A DNA stretch of 64,000 nt from a virus: positions 1-64,000 of the IMG/VR virus record IMGVR_UViG_3300005366_000001. The stretch is one strand, 5' to 3'. This document shows positions 42,171-50,382 of this stretch, piece after piece. The notes beneath the pieces were generated by a model, which saw nothing but the letters and a program-made list of their open reading frames with translations, searched no databases and was not told the DNA's origin. How positions within the stretch are numbered: the stretch's first letter is position 1; every line of letters starts with the position of its first letter. The translations under genes and the position numbers were made by a program.

Positions 42171-42643
42171 GCCGCTTGCTTCTTGCTCTTTGCAATGTGC
42201 TCTTGTTCGGCAACGTCTGGCCCAAAGTCGAGCGGTAACTGTATCGACTCGCCTTTGTTGTAGAACTCGTTAAAGCTATCCACGTCCTGTTTGAGTTGAT
42301 AACAGTCACCGATGATTTGATTGCGGCGTTGCCTAAAGGCGGTTTCGATAAACGAGTGGGCGGCCTTCCTCATGTCGCCCCACAGCGTTACCAGCTTGCC
42401 GCCTCGACGGACTCTGGCCGCATGGTTCATCCGAACACGCCGACCGCTTGGATCGTCCTCAAAGTGCTCGCGCAGCGCCTCAGCGAAATCTTGCGCGCAC
42501 TGGTTTAATGCCGCTTCATCGTGACGTTGCCACTTCTCATTGATGATTGCCCATCGTGCCATTTCACGTGTGGTCGCGGTTCGCTTACCTGTGGCCTCGC
42601 AAAACTCGAAGTACAGGTCTAACATTTGTTGCTTGTAACTCAT
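42167..42643 (-). CDS. conserved phage protein near ImmA/IrrE genes
   Basis: This 158-residue protein has the widely seen pattern FEFCEATGKRTATTREMA, QCAQDFAEALREHFEDDPSG and RRVRMNHAARVRRGGK, followed by FRQRRNQIIGDCYQLKQDVD. Phages often carry it next to ImmA/IrrE-type genes, but no activity is known. It is mostly basic and helical. It is coupled to the HEPN-like gene. Confidence 0.65.
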   Translation of the reverse strand: MSYKQQMLDLYFEFCEATGKRTATTREMARWAIINEKWQRHDEAALNQCAQDFAEALREHFEDDPSGRRVRMNHAARVRRGGKLVTLWGDMRKAAHSFIETAFRQRRNQIIGDCYQLKQDVDSFNEFYNKGESIQLPLDFGPDVAEQEHIAKSKKQAA

Positions 42644-42652
42644 GTCAAATCC

Positions 42653-43792
42653 TCATGCTACACGGCGGTTACTATCGTTAAGGCTGGGTTTATAGCCCCA
42701 GCCATCGGTTAAGGCTGAATCCGAAATCAGGTGTCTAACCTTAACGAGTAAGTCTCTATACTGAGAGTAGGGGATCTCGCCTCGGTATTGCAGTTGGCCC
42801 ACAACAATTCCCGCGTTGGCGTTCTTTAGCTCTGCAAAGGCTTTAATCTTGCGCTTGGAGTAAAGCGGCCTAACACGAGCTATAAAGTTTTCTAAGTCCG
42901 CTTTCTTTACAGCAAACTCAGCCGCAAAAAGATCGGCTCGCTTTTCCATTTCCGGCTTGTCATTCATGTACTTGGCGTCCTCGCCGACAAGGTTTAAATC
43001 CAGGATCGGATTGTCTTGTCCCTCATGGTGCTTAACGTGGTGCATTTCATGTAAGAGCGTGTGCCAAAACCCATCTATCCGATCTAATCGTTGCGAAAGA
43101 CCGATCACAGGTGAGGTTCTATCTAGCCATGTACAAACGCCATCAATTCGCGTTGTCGGCAAAGCCTCAACTAAAACAAATCGAATACCGCTCTCCGAGA
43201 GAATACGCGGCACATGCCTGACTTCTTCAGGATCGCGCATCAACGGACGCAAGTTTTCCAGTGCCTCGTTGCAACGACGATCCGTGTATTTAACAGCAGG
43301 AACATATTGAGCCAATTGACGCACGCGAACCATCCACGCGACTTGCGCCGAAGTTGCTTCCATTTCAGACGCCGACTTTCTCGCCGCAAAATTGATCTTT
43401 GGCTGCTCTTCCATTGAGGCAATCCCTAAGAACTTGCAGATCCGTTCCTCTAACAAGCCCATGTCGGCGCTCGGCTCAATCCAGCCCCGTTTGATCATGT
43501 CTTTGACCGGATAGTTTTCATAAAGCCGAAGCCGTTGGGTTACGCCCCCGTTATCGTGCTCAAGTTTCGTTAGGCGATAAGCGGCCTCTAACGCAAGCCA
43601 GTATTCGGCTGTATTACCTAGTGCGGTTGCTAACCCCTGAGCAACCTCAGGATTAATCGGCTTTGTGCCAGCCACTAAGCCGCTGACCTCGGAAGGGTGG
43701 CGTCCGAGGATGAACGCTAGATCGCGTTGCTCCCAGCCGCGACGCTCTAGTTCTTCCTTTATTACTGAACCGGGAATAATGATCTCACTCAT
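42653..43792 (-). CDS. HTH (HigA-type) plus ImmA/IrrE metallopeptidase
   Basis: This 379-residue protein has an XRE helix-turn-helix (about residues 8-65: RRGWEQRDLAFILGRHPSEV) and a C-terminal zinc metalloprotease with LLHEMHHVKHH (HExxH, about residue 243) and a following E-rich helix. ImmA/IrrE proteins cleave repressors to induce mobile elements, and HigA-type HTHs bind operators. A fused protein could be both sensor and regulator. AAAGGAGG precedes the ATG, and a 36-bp palindrome lies upstream. Confidence 0.82.
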   Translation of the reverse strand: MSEIIIPGSVIKEELERRGWEQRDLAFILGRHPSEVSGLVAGTKPINPEVAQGLATALGNTAEYWLALEAAYRLTKLEHDNGGVTQRLRLYENYPVKDMIKRGWIEPSADMGLLEERICKFLGIASMEEQPKINFAARKSASEMEATSAQVAWMVRVRQLAQYVPAVKYTDRRCNEALENLRPLMRDPEEVRHVPRILSESGIRFVLVEALPTTRIDGVCTWLDRTSPVIGLSQRLDRIDGFWHTLLHEMHHVKHHEGQDNPILDLNLVGEDAKYMNDKPEMEKRADLFAAEFAVKKADLENFIARVRPLYSKRKIKAFAELKNANAGIVVGQLQYRGEIPYSQYRDLLVKVRHLISDSALTDGWGYKPSLNDSNRRVA

Positions 43793-43858
43793 GAATCCTC
43801 CTTTGAGAGAGACTGGTTTGGAACGGACTGGATTGTCTCACCATAAGGCGGGCTTGTC

Positions 43859-43894
43859 AATTCACTAATTCATGAATTCATGAATTAGTGAATT
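43859..43894. promoter_or_regulatory. 36-bp perfect palindrome (operator candidate)
   Basis: The half-site AATTCACTAATTCATGAA is followed immediately by its exact complement, centred on GAATTC. It contains two overlapping TTCATGAA elements. It lies 67 bp upstream of the leftward HTH-protease gene and next to the -35 of the rightward transposase promoter, so one regulator could control both. Confidence 0.75.
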
Positions 43895-43900
43895 ACACTC

Positions 43901-43929
43901 TCGACAAAACGAGGACCAAAGAGTATAAT
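43901..43929 (+). promoter_or_regulatory. rightward sigma70-like promoter for the transposase
   Basis: TCGACA (43901-43906), a 17-nt spacer and a perfect TATAAT (43924-43929). A hairpin GCCCTG...CAGGGC (43945-43977) lies in the leader, before the ATG at 44064. Confidence 0.7.
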
Positions 43930-44063
43930 TCCGGCATCGAAAAAGCCCTGCCAGTTGCTTGTAACAACCGACAGGGCCATTGAAAATCAAACGCGATTGC
44001 TCACGAGTGACTTCCAGCGACTTCATTGTGAGCCATCGCCTAACCAAAAGGCAAGAGGACACA

Positions 44064-45320
44064 ATGACACTGACAGACCGCCAGATCACTGACCGCGAAA
44101 TCAAAGCACTCCAGATCGCCGCTAAGACTCAACTGAAACGCAAAGGCAAAAGCAACGTGTGGTTGGTTCCATCGCAAGCGGGCCACGGCGAATATGAAGT
44201 CCGCCCCGATCCGCAAGCGCCGCGATGCACATGCCCTGACTACGAATTCAGAAACGCTCGCTGCAAACATATCGTTGCGGTCGAATACGTTTTGATGCGC
44301 GAACAGAAACCGGATGGCAGCACGGTTGTCACCGAGACAGTGAAGGTCACGCGACAGACTTATTCGCAGAATTGGAAAGCCTACAACTACAGCCAAACGC
44401 ACGAGAAATCAGAACTGCAAGCGTTGCTGTATGAACTCTGCAAAAACATTCCTGAATCTGAGAAACCAAGAGGCAAGGGCAGACCGTCGCTATCGTTGCC
44501 GGACATCATTTTCTCCAGCGTGACGAAAATCTATAGCACGATCTCAGGGCGACGCTTTGACACGGATCTCCGCGACGCAAAGGCGCGTGGCTATCTGATG
44601 CGACTGCCGCATTACAATTCAGTGTTTCGTTATCTCGAATCAGAAGCATTGACACCTTACCTCTACGAACTGATTACGCTGAGCGCAGCGCCGCTCAAAT
44701 CGATTGAATCAGACTTTGCGGTTGATAGTTCAGGATTCAGCACCGGACAGTTTATGCGCTGGCTGGATGTCAAATACGGCACTAAGGAAGATCGTCGCCA
44801 GTGGCTCAAGCTACACTTAATGGTGGGCGTCAAAACGAACATCGTCACGAGCGTTGAAGTCAGCGACGGTTATGCACATGATTATCCGTTCTACAAAGGT
44901 TTGGTTGATCGCACGGCTGACAGTGGATTCAAGATGAAAGAGGTAAGCGCAGACAAGGGCTATCTCGGTGCAACGAACATGCTGGCGACGCTGCAACGCG
45001 GCGCGATCCCTTACATTCCATTCAAATCGAATTCAGTGCCGGACTCACGCGGAAGCTATGGCCCTAAATCAGAACTTTGGACGCGCATGTATCACTTTTA
45101 CGCGCTCCATCGTGCAGAGTTTCTACAGCACTATCACAAGCGGTCCAACATCGAAACAACCTTCCATATGATCAAGGCGAAGTTCGGTCAACGGCTGCGA
45201 AGTCGAACACTCACGGCACAGATTAACGAGGCTCTTTGTAAGGTACTTTGTCATAACCTCTGCGTGGTGATCCAGTCCGTGCATGAACTAGGGATTGAAA
45301 CAAACTTCGAGGCAGCGTGA
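44064..45320 (+). CDS. SWIM-finger DDE transposase
   Basis: This 418-residue protein starts at ATG 44064 after GAGGAC. An N-terminal SWIM finger (CTCPDYEFRNARCKHIVAVEY: CxC...CxH) precedes an IS4/IS5-type DDE catalytic domain: FAVDSSGF (D), VSADKGYLG (D) and RSNIETTFHMIKAKFG (E). All three catalytic acids are present. No terminal inverted repeats or target duplication are visible at the flanks, and the right flank is only 21 bp from the next stop, so it may be a domesticated or degraded insertion sequence rather than a fresh one. Confidence 0.8.
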   Translation: MTLTDRQITDREIKALQIAAKTQLKRKGKSNVWLVPSQAGHGEYEVRPDPQAPRCTCPDYEFRNARCKHIVAVEYVLMREQKPDGSTVVTETVKVTRQTYSQNWKAYNYSQTHEKSELQALLYELCKNIPESEKPRGKGRPSLSLPDIIFSSVTKIYSTISGRRFDTDLRDAKARGYLMRLPHYNSVFRYLESEALTPYLYELITLSAAPLKSIESDFAVDSSGFSTGQFMRWLDVKYGTKEDRRQWLKLHLMVGVKTNIVTSVEVSDGYAHDYPFYKGLVDRTADSGFKMKEVSADKGYLGATNMLATLQRGAIPYIPFKSNSVPDSRGSYGPKSELWTRMYHFYALHRAEFLQHYHKRSNIETTFHMIKAKFGQRLRSRTLTAQINEALCKVLCHNLCVVIQSVHELGIETNFEAA

Positions 45321-45341
45321 GACAAGATGCAAGCGTGGTTG

Positions 45342-46160
45342 CTACTTTTCGTCATAGCTATCGAGCAGAGCAGGCATTACGTAAACGTGATGAAAGAATT
45401 GCTCGACACAAGCAATCATCGCTTGCGCGTCTTTTTCTTCAAACGAATTCAGATCATCGTTGTCGTCACCGTGTAATTTTTCATTCGCGGTGAGCCTTAC
45501 TCGGTGAGCCATTCTCTTTAACGGTTCGGTAATTTTCCCTTGAGTAAATAGGTCGTCGATCTTCGCGTTAAGATTCTTACCTTTGGCTCCTAACTGCTTA
45601 CAGCTCGCCTCGACCGATCTCCGGCACATCGCAACGGATGCTTTGTACGACTTAACCCAAAAACAGCGCATGGCCTCCGCAAAATCTTCGGCTATATCTT
45701 GGGGGACGCTTGAGTCAACAACATCTTGAGGCTTACCTACAGGATAATGATGCAGATAGCCGAGTTTTGATGGCTCATTAAGGCTGCGCGTTTTTAGGGC
45801 TGTCGCTAGAATGTGCTCAAGACATCCTTGACACTGCATCCCAACAGCAAGTCTCTGCGCCCACTGTCCAAGTTCTTCCGCGTGGACCGTCGTTACTTGT
45901 ATAAAGACGGTTCCTTGTTGACAGTGCGGACACGTGCCTCGCAGAGAAAATTTGCCGGATTCAGCTTCGAGTTCTGTAAGGTCCATGTGCTTAGGCCAGT
46001 CTTTCCAGAGAACGGCCAACGAGTCACAAAGAAAAGAAATTAGGGAGCGCCCGTCTTGGTTGAAGTTCTCCGGCGCATTGTCTACTGATTCAACGCTTTT
46101 TCCAAGTCCTAACATTTTCATTAAAAGGGCAGGATCGATAGTTTCAGTAATAATCACCAT
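45342..46160 (-). CDS. DUF4145-type protein with zinc ribbon
   Basis: This 272-residue protein has an N-terminal CPHCQQG...CQGC ribbon (about residues 77-114) and a C-terminal DUF4145 helical domain: KSYKASVAMCRRSVEASCKQ, AHRVRLTANEKLHGDD. DUF4145 occurs in restriction and defence loci and has a HEPN-related fold. It overlaps the 46144 gene. An anti-phage or superinfection role is possible. Confidence 0.7.
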   Translation of the reverse strand: MVIITETIDPALLMKMLGLGKSVESVDNAPENFNQDGRSLISFLCDSLAVLWKDWPKHMDLTELEAESGKFSLRGTCPHCQQGTVFIQVTTVHAEELGQWAQRLAVGMQCQGCLEHILATALKTRSLNEPSKLGYLHHYPVGKPQDVVDSSVPQDIAEDFAEAMRCFWVKSYKASVAMCRRSVEASCKQLGAKGKNLNAKIDDLFTQGKITEPLKRMAHRVRLTANEKLHGDDNDDLNSFEEKDAQAMIACVEQFFHHVYVMPALLDSYDEK

Positions 46161-46698
46161 TTATGAGGCAAAGCCCCGTTTGCCCGTTCGCAGCCGGGCT
46201 TTCGCCAATCGACGAACCTTCCGATTCCGATGTGCGGTTGATCTCTTGCCCATGACTCAGCCTCTCCAATTCAACGATGCGCTCTCGTGCAGCCTTTAAT
46301 GCCCCCTTCACGATTCGGTGCGCTTGTAGCGACACGGTTGGCTCCTTGCGGACTAACGGCACGTCGTGGATCTCGCTATCAATTTCTTTGTTGCCGTTCT
46401 CTGTGAGTAGGGCCTGAATACCAATCTTCAGACCAGTATCGAACTGCATCCGCATCAATAGGCCGATATACTTGCCGATAATCAACCGTTGGCCTTCTGT
46501 CAGCCCGTGCATGATTTCGCCAAATTCTTTCTTTAGCCGCTCGATTGATTTGCGCTGCCTGTCCGTCAACCCGCTCCGGTGCATCCAGTAACGTTTGACG
46601 AGCGATGCTATGTGGTCTGTAAATCCTTCGGTCCCGAGCAGTCGGGCGATCACGACGGCGCTGTTAACTCGTGGTTTTGGGTTTCCAGTATCAGGCAT
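46144..46698 (-). CDS. hypothetical helical protein
   Basis: This 184-residue protein is basic and helical (SIERLKKEFGEIMHGL, LIIGKYIGLLMRMQFD), ending in a Ser/Gly-rich tail. Its stop overlaps the DUF4145 gene start, so the two are co-translated. No family is recognised. Confidence 0.55.
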   Translation of the reverse strand: MPDTGNPKPRVNSAVVIARLLGTEGFTDHIASLVKRYWMHRSGLTDRQRKSIERLKKEFGEIMHGLTEGQRLIIGKYIGLLMRMQFDTGLKIGIQALLTENGNKEIDSEIHDVPLVRKEPTVSLQAHRIVKGALKAARERIVELERLSHGQEINRTSESEGSSIGESPAANGQTGLCLINGDYY

Positions 46699-46724
46699 CT
46701 TGCTCCTAGTCTAAGGGATTTAGG

Positions 46725-47159
46725 CTACGCTGCTTCCTTAAACTCATGAAAGCCCGGCGTACTTGATAAATGGTGAATGTTGTCATCTGCCGATTTCACG
46801 CACTGCACACATGATCCAGACTGAATTTCTTTCGCCTTCTTTACGCCCTCGGCGATGTTGGTTTTCACAGCATCAGGTAGAACTTTCTTAGCCCGAGACT
46901 TCCTTAACTGAAACTTGTGTTGATACTCACCGGGGCCATGTATCGGATCATTCTCCGCGGCCCCGCAGACTTCGCTATCTGTGAGCGGGAACTTACAAGG
47001 ATGACTCTCCATTGCCTTGATGTTTGCCGGCGCAGATTGAGATCCTTCTGCTAGTGGAATAAACTCATCCAAGATTAGATCGAGTACGTCTTTGTTCTTT
47101 CGCAACTCTGCGATTATTTCCTTTGCTCGATTTTGGATTAGTGGAATTCTGCTTCTCAT
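46725..47159 (-). CDS. hypothetical protein with Cys/His residues
   Basis: This 144-residue protein is read from ATG 47159, 9 nt after GAGAGGA. A helical N-terminus is followed by HPCKF...VCG and SCVQCVKSADDNIHH, possible metal ligands. Neighbours are accessory genes. The function is unknown. Confidence 0.55.
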   Translation of the reverse strand: MRSRIPLIQNRAKEIIAELRKNKDVLDLILDEFIPLAEGSQSAPANIKAMESHPCKFPLTDSEVCGAAENDPIHGPGEYQHKFQLRKSRAKKVLPDAVKTNIAEGVKKAKEIQSGSCVQCVKSADDNIHHLSSTPGFHEFKEAA

Positions 47160-47179
47160 AAACGTTCGTCCTCTCAATA

Positions 47180-47434
47180 TCAGATTGCCGGTTGAAACTC
47201 GCCCCACTCTGGCTTGTGGTCCGCAAGTAGAGCCGCGTTAAAGTCGGCCATGTTCTTAATTGAATTCCATCGCTCAGCGAGTGTCTTATGGACCGGACAT
47301 TGAGCACTCGGACGCGCCTGACGAGAGCCAAGCGGAATCAACGCCCCAAAGCAGGTACAAAGCCCACGCTTAGCTGCCAGATCCGCGATACTCAAATGGC
47401 AGTCGCATTGTGGATTGTCACACGTCTCATTCAT
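47180..47434 (-). CDS. small Cys-rich protein
   Basis: This 84-residue protein begins with TCDNPQCDCHLSIADLA and continues CTCFGALIP...CPVH, at least two zinc-binding clusters. GAGGG precedes the ATG. It is probably a DNA- or protein-binding mini-protein of the accessory operon. Confidence 0.6.
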   Translation of the reverse strand: MNETCDNPQCDCHLSIADLAAKRGLCTCFGALIPLGSRQARPSAQCPVHKTLAERWNSIKNMADFNAALLADHKPEWGEFQPAI

Positions 47435-47459
47435 CGTTTTACCCTCTCAGTTAAAAACA

Positions 47460-47492
47460 ATGGGCGATGAAGTTTCCCCCGACACCGCCCAT
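47460..47492 (-). terminator. rho-independent terminator (leftward)
   Basis: ATGGGCG and CGCCCAT (47460-47466 and 47486-47492) form a 7-bp stem; leftward the transcript continues TGTTTTT. It follows the 47545 gene stop. Confidence 0.75.
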
Positions 47493-47544
47493 CTCAAATA
47501 ACGTCTCAATGGTTTGTCACCGCCCCAAGACGCTATCAAGAGGA

Positions 47545-48060
47545 CTATTTCGTCAACTGTCTTTGCACCCATGCCAGCATCCGTTGATAGCGGGCTTCTG
47601 GAGTGATCGGCACCCAAGCCTTAGGTATTTCGCCATACCATCGGTACGGGCCTTCCAATGTAACGAGATCCGAACCGTCTAACTGGATGTCGTTAATTTC
47701 GACCACTTTCCACGCAACCAGACGCGGCATTCCTAACTCCATGCCGATCTCTTCCATCTCGCCACCGCCATCGATCTCATCGTCAAAGTGATCAATACCG
47801 ATGTCCGCAAGTTGCTCACGAGTCTCGGCAATCAGATCCCTGCCCTTGTGTTTCGCAAGCGCCCCGATGGCGCAAACGTCGCCTTCGCGATCAATCATCT
47901 TGTGGGCTATGAGTCTCTTATCGGGGAGCGCAAGCAAAGCGGCCTCCAACTCGTGCAACGCAGCCTGCCGGGCTTTACCCTTAAGCGAGCGCTGGCAGTT
48001 ACCCTGCCACAGCGCAAACTGACCGGGATACTCTTCGTCTTCTGAGTAGCCAATTCTCAT
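47545..48060 (-). CDS. conserved phage protein of unknown function
   Basis: This 171-residue protein opens MRIGYSEDEEYPGQFALWQG and has ARQAALHELEAALLALPDKR and REGDVCAIGALAKHKGRDL. These features mark a protein found in many actinobacterial and other phages without known activity. GAGGAGG precedes the start. The N-terminus resembles an acidic regulatory domain. Confidence 0.65.
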   Translation of the reverse strand: MRIGYSEDEEYPGQFALWQGNCQRSLKGKARQAALHELEAALLALPDKRLIAHKMIDREGDVCAIGALAKHKGRDLIAETREQLADIGIDHFDDEIDGGGEMEEIGMELGMPRLVAWKVVEINDIQLDGSDLVTLEGPYRWYGEIPKAWVPITPEARYQRMLAWVQRQLTK

Positions 48061-48101
48061 TTTCAGACCTCCTCGACCTCGGAACTAATCTCGTATTGCA
48101 T

Positions 48102-48350
48102 TTAGGTGTCCTTTCGGGAAGTGGATTTCTTGTTGCCGTTCCGTTTGGCTGGTTTCTTTTTACCGTTATTGGCGGCAGTCTGTTTTGCCCGAGGTCGCAC
48201 GTAACAAGCATCTACGTCATCGGGATTGAGCACGTAGACGTTGCCGACCTGGATCGCGTTCAAACGCTTCTGTCTAATCAGGTAATAGATCCATTGCCGA
48301 CTACAACCACGGCGTTTCGCTGCTTGTGTAAGTGTTATTAATTCGGCCAC
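48102..48350 (-). CDS. excisionase/MerR-type HTH protein
   Basis: This 82-residue protein has the excisionase-like helix-turn-helix ELITLTQAAKRRGCSRQWIY and VGNVYVLNPDDVDACY, followed by a long Lys/Asn-rich tail. It is divergent from the 48422 gene across a short shared promoter region. With no integrase in the window, its role as an Xis is unconfirmed; it may be a transcription factor. Confidence 0.75.
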   Translation of the reverse strand: MAELITLTQAAKRRGCSRQWIYYLIRQKRLNAIQVGNVYVLNPDDVDACYVRPRAKQTAANNGKKKPAKRNGNKKSTSRKDT

Positions 48351-48381
48351 GGCGCTTAATATACTTTATAAGCATCAAGAA

Positions 48382-48415
48382 AGTCTAGACTAATTTGTTG
48401 ATATTTATCTATAAT
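48382..48415 (+). promoter_or_regulatory. promoter with 10-bp palindrome for a leaderless gene
   Basis: AGTCTAGACT (48382-48391) is a perfect palindrome. TATAAT (48410-48415) lies exactly 7 nt before the ATG at 48422, so transcription should start at the A of the start codon. The -35 is weak, suggesting an activator, perhaps bound at the palindrome. Confidence 0.6.
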
Positions 48416-48421
48416 GGATTT

Positions 48422-48667
48422 ATGGAAACAATCATCATCGAAGAAAACATAGAAATGCCGCGCCGGGGAAAGTCACATACTGAATTCTCCAAAGCCGTGG
48501 AGTCGGCTCTAAAACAAATGAAGGCTGGAGATAGTTTTAAGTTTGGCGATGAATCGGAACATCTGAATCGTCACCGAGCGGTGCGGTATCTAGCCAAGCG
48601 GTTATCGATCAAGGTCACGGTTCATAAGATCGCAGAAGGGGAATACCGTGTATGGCGGATGACGTAA
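48422..48667 (+). CDS. small basic protein, leaderless
   Basis: This 81-residue protein is charged, with VESALKQMKAGDSFKFGD and HRAVRYLAKRLSIKVTVHK, a compact alpha/beta protein such as a small nucleic-acid binder. It is coupled to the sigma4-HNH gene by a 16-nt overlap. It is the first gene of the rightward early block. Confidence 0.6.
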   Translation: METIIIEENIEMPRRGKSHTEFSKAVESALKQMKAGDSFKFGDESEHLNRHRAVRYLAKRLSIKVTVHKIAEGEYRVWRMT

Positions 48668-49854
48668 TCATAGAAATCGAGACGGGTATTCCGTTGCCCA
48701 CATTCCGCTCGCCTAGGTTCGAAGGTTCTTGCAATCAGTGCCACAGGATTCCAAGACCGGGCTATTCAACCTGTAACTTCCATTTAGGTAAGGTTAAACA
48801 GGCCAGAATTAAACGTGTCGCAGCCAATCTCTGCACTTGGGGAAGTTGTAAAGAAGAGCCCGGCGAGGGACATTCTGTCTGTGCCGCTCACCGCCGGGCG
48901 ATGGTTCAAAACAATACATCCATGCGGGCGAAGCGCAAGGCGAGGGGTATGTGTGTTTATTGTAATCAACGGCCGGGATGGTTCGGGCTTTACTGCGCCA
49001 TTTGTCGGATCACGCAGCATCGTGCGGCTCCGAATTCGTTACCCGCTGGGGCGAGAAGGGCGCTCAAACAATACCGTCGATTTGAGTCCATCAATGATCG
49101 CCGCGCCAAAGCCGAGGAATTGCTCAGCTTTGTTGATGATGAGCGAGCGCATCAGATTATCGCTCTCCGTCAAGGCCTGCCAGATGGCATAGATCACACA
49201 CTGGAGGAAATCGGAGCCGAACTCGACATCACCAGAGAGAGAGTCCGTCAAATAGAAGACAGAGCATTAAAGCTTTTGGAGTATCAAGGCCATGATGTCT
49301 CGCTTATTCGTCCGCCATTCAAGGCTGTTCAGCGACCGCGTAAGAAGCCTCCGATTAGCGAGGAGCAAAGAAAGAAAAACCGGGCTCATCACATGGTTAC
49401 ACAAGCTGTTAAGGCCGGAGATCTCGTAAAACAACCGTGCCAAGAGTGTGGGGATATCAACGCTATTGCCCACCATCATGATTACGATAAGCCTCTCGAC
49501 GTGGAATGGCTTTGCCGCCGACACCATATGGCTGCACACGGACGAGGAAAAGGCACACAGCCGCATCCGAAGATGAACGCTAAGGGAAAGCACAAGGGCA
49601 CGTGGCTGAATAAAATCGTCCCTGTAAATGAGCATTACGACGCAACTAAGATCGTTAGAGTTCTCCGCGCTCACAAAGCAAACCAGCAACATATCTGTGC
49701 GGCGACCGGACTGAAGCGCACCGCCTTGATTGATATTGCTCACGGTAGGCCGGTCTCAGACCATGAGTTATTGATAATGCTGCGATTTATCGAACGACTT
49801 CAACCTTCTGAGAAAAATCTCAACAGACCTATTGACAGATTTCTTGATAACTGA
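48652..49854 (+). CDS. zinc-ribbon, sigma70 region 4 and HNH fusion protein
   Basis: This 400-residue protein joins several Cys-rich modules (about residues 25-125: CNQCHRIP, CTWGSC, CVYCNQRPG...CAIC), a sigma70 region-4 helix-turn-helix (about residues 180-215: HTLEEIGAELDITRERVRQ) and an HNH-like zinc finger (CQECGDINAIAHHHDYDKP, WLCRRHHMAAH). Region 4 normally contacts the -35 element. Here it could direct an HNH nuclease to promoters or be a phage sigma-like factor. It is preceded by a strong -35 element only in its own 3' end, which belongs to the next transcript. Confidence 0.7.
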   Translation: MADDVIIEIETGIPLPTFRSPRFEGSCNQCHRIPRPGYSTCNFHLGKVKQARIKRVAANLCTWGSCKEEPGEGHSVCAAHRRAMVQNNTSMRAKRKARGMCVYCNQRPGWFGLYCAICRITQHRAAPNSLPAGARRALKQYRRFESINDRRAKAEELLSFVDDERAHQIIALRQGLPDGIDHTLEEIGAELDITRERVRQIEDRALKLLEYQGHDVSLIRPPFKAVQRPRKKPPISEEQRKKNRAHHMVTQAVKAGDLVKQPCQECGDINAIAHHHDYDKPLDVEWLCRRHHMAAHGRGKGTQPHPKMNAKGKHKGTWLNKIVPVNEHYDATKIVRVLRAHKANQQHICAATGLKRTALIDIAHGRPVSDHELLIMLRFIERLQPSEKNLNRPIDRFLDN

Positions 49855-49990
49855 CAATATATCTCCGTGGGGGAGCTTCCCGAGGGTAGGGCGAAAGCAG
49901 CACATAGGGGGCAAGCTGCCAAGTAGCGGATCCAGATTCGCCGCGCTGCCCTTGGGGAGGCTGAAAAGACTTTGAGCGAACAGGAGAATG
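49832..49990 (+). promoter_or_regulatory. early promoter and GC-rich structured leader
   Basis: A perfect TTGACA (49832-49837) is followed 17-18 nt later by CAATAT/AATATA (49855-49861). The region down to the ATG at 49993 is non-coding and rich in short hairpins (GGGAGCTTCCC, GCGAAAGC, GGCAAGCTGCC). It probably drives the small early genes. I recognise no known RNA family in it. Confidence 0.55.
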
Positions 49991-49992
49991 AA

Positions 49993-50157
49993 ATGAAAAA
50001 CTTACGTTATCAGGTGTGGTATTCAGGCGGCCCAGGCGCTTCCCCGGAACGTTATCTATGCTCTGAATGGCAGACACTCGACGCCGCGCAGGGATATATC
50101 GAGCATTATGATCACTTTGGCGCAGGATGGGAAATTGTTGACACTGAGGCTGAATGA
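49993..50157 (+). CDS. small early protein
   Basis: This 54-residue protein starts at ATG 49993 after AGGAG. It opens with a strand (LRYQVWYSGG) and ends acidic (GWEIVDTEAE), a compact small fold. No family is recognised. Confidence 0.6.
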   Translation: MKNLRYQVWYSGGPGASPERYLCSEWQTLDAAQGYIEHYDHFGAGWEIVDTEAE

Positions 50158-50172
50158 ACAGGAGAGATTGAG

Positions 50173-50361
50173 ATGGGGACCAAAACATACGACCAAAAGT
50201 GCGCTGATCTAGCGGAAGAGTTTCTGTCAGACGAGGGGTGGTATCGGCAGGCTCCGTTACATGATCGCCTGCGTTTTATTGAGGAGTTGGCGGGCAATAT
50301 CCAAGAAACAATTGAGAGCGAGATTAAGCATTATCGCGACTCGCTCCATGTGGATTACTGA
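50173..50361 (+). CDS. small acidic helical early protein
   Basis: This 62-residue protein is preceded by AGGAGAG. It contains LAEEFLSDEGWYRQAPLHDR and ends in helices. The function is unknown. Confidence 0.6.
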   Translation: MGTKTYDQKCADLAEEFLSDEGWYRQAPLHDRLRFIEELAGNIQETIESEIKHYRDSLHVDY

Positions 50362-50382
50362 CAGGTGAAGGGAGTTGAAACG

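Noticed and set aside
43895-45341. Terminal inverted repeats or target duplication of an insertion sequence
   Set aside because: Comparison of the flanks showed no convincing match.
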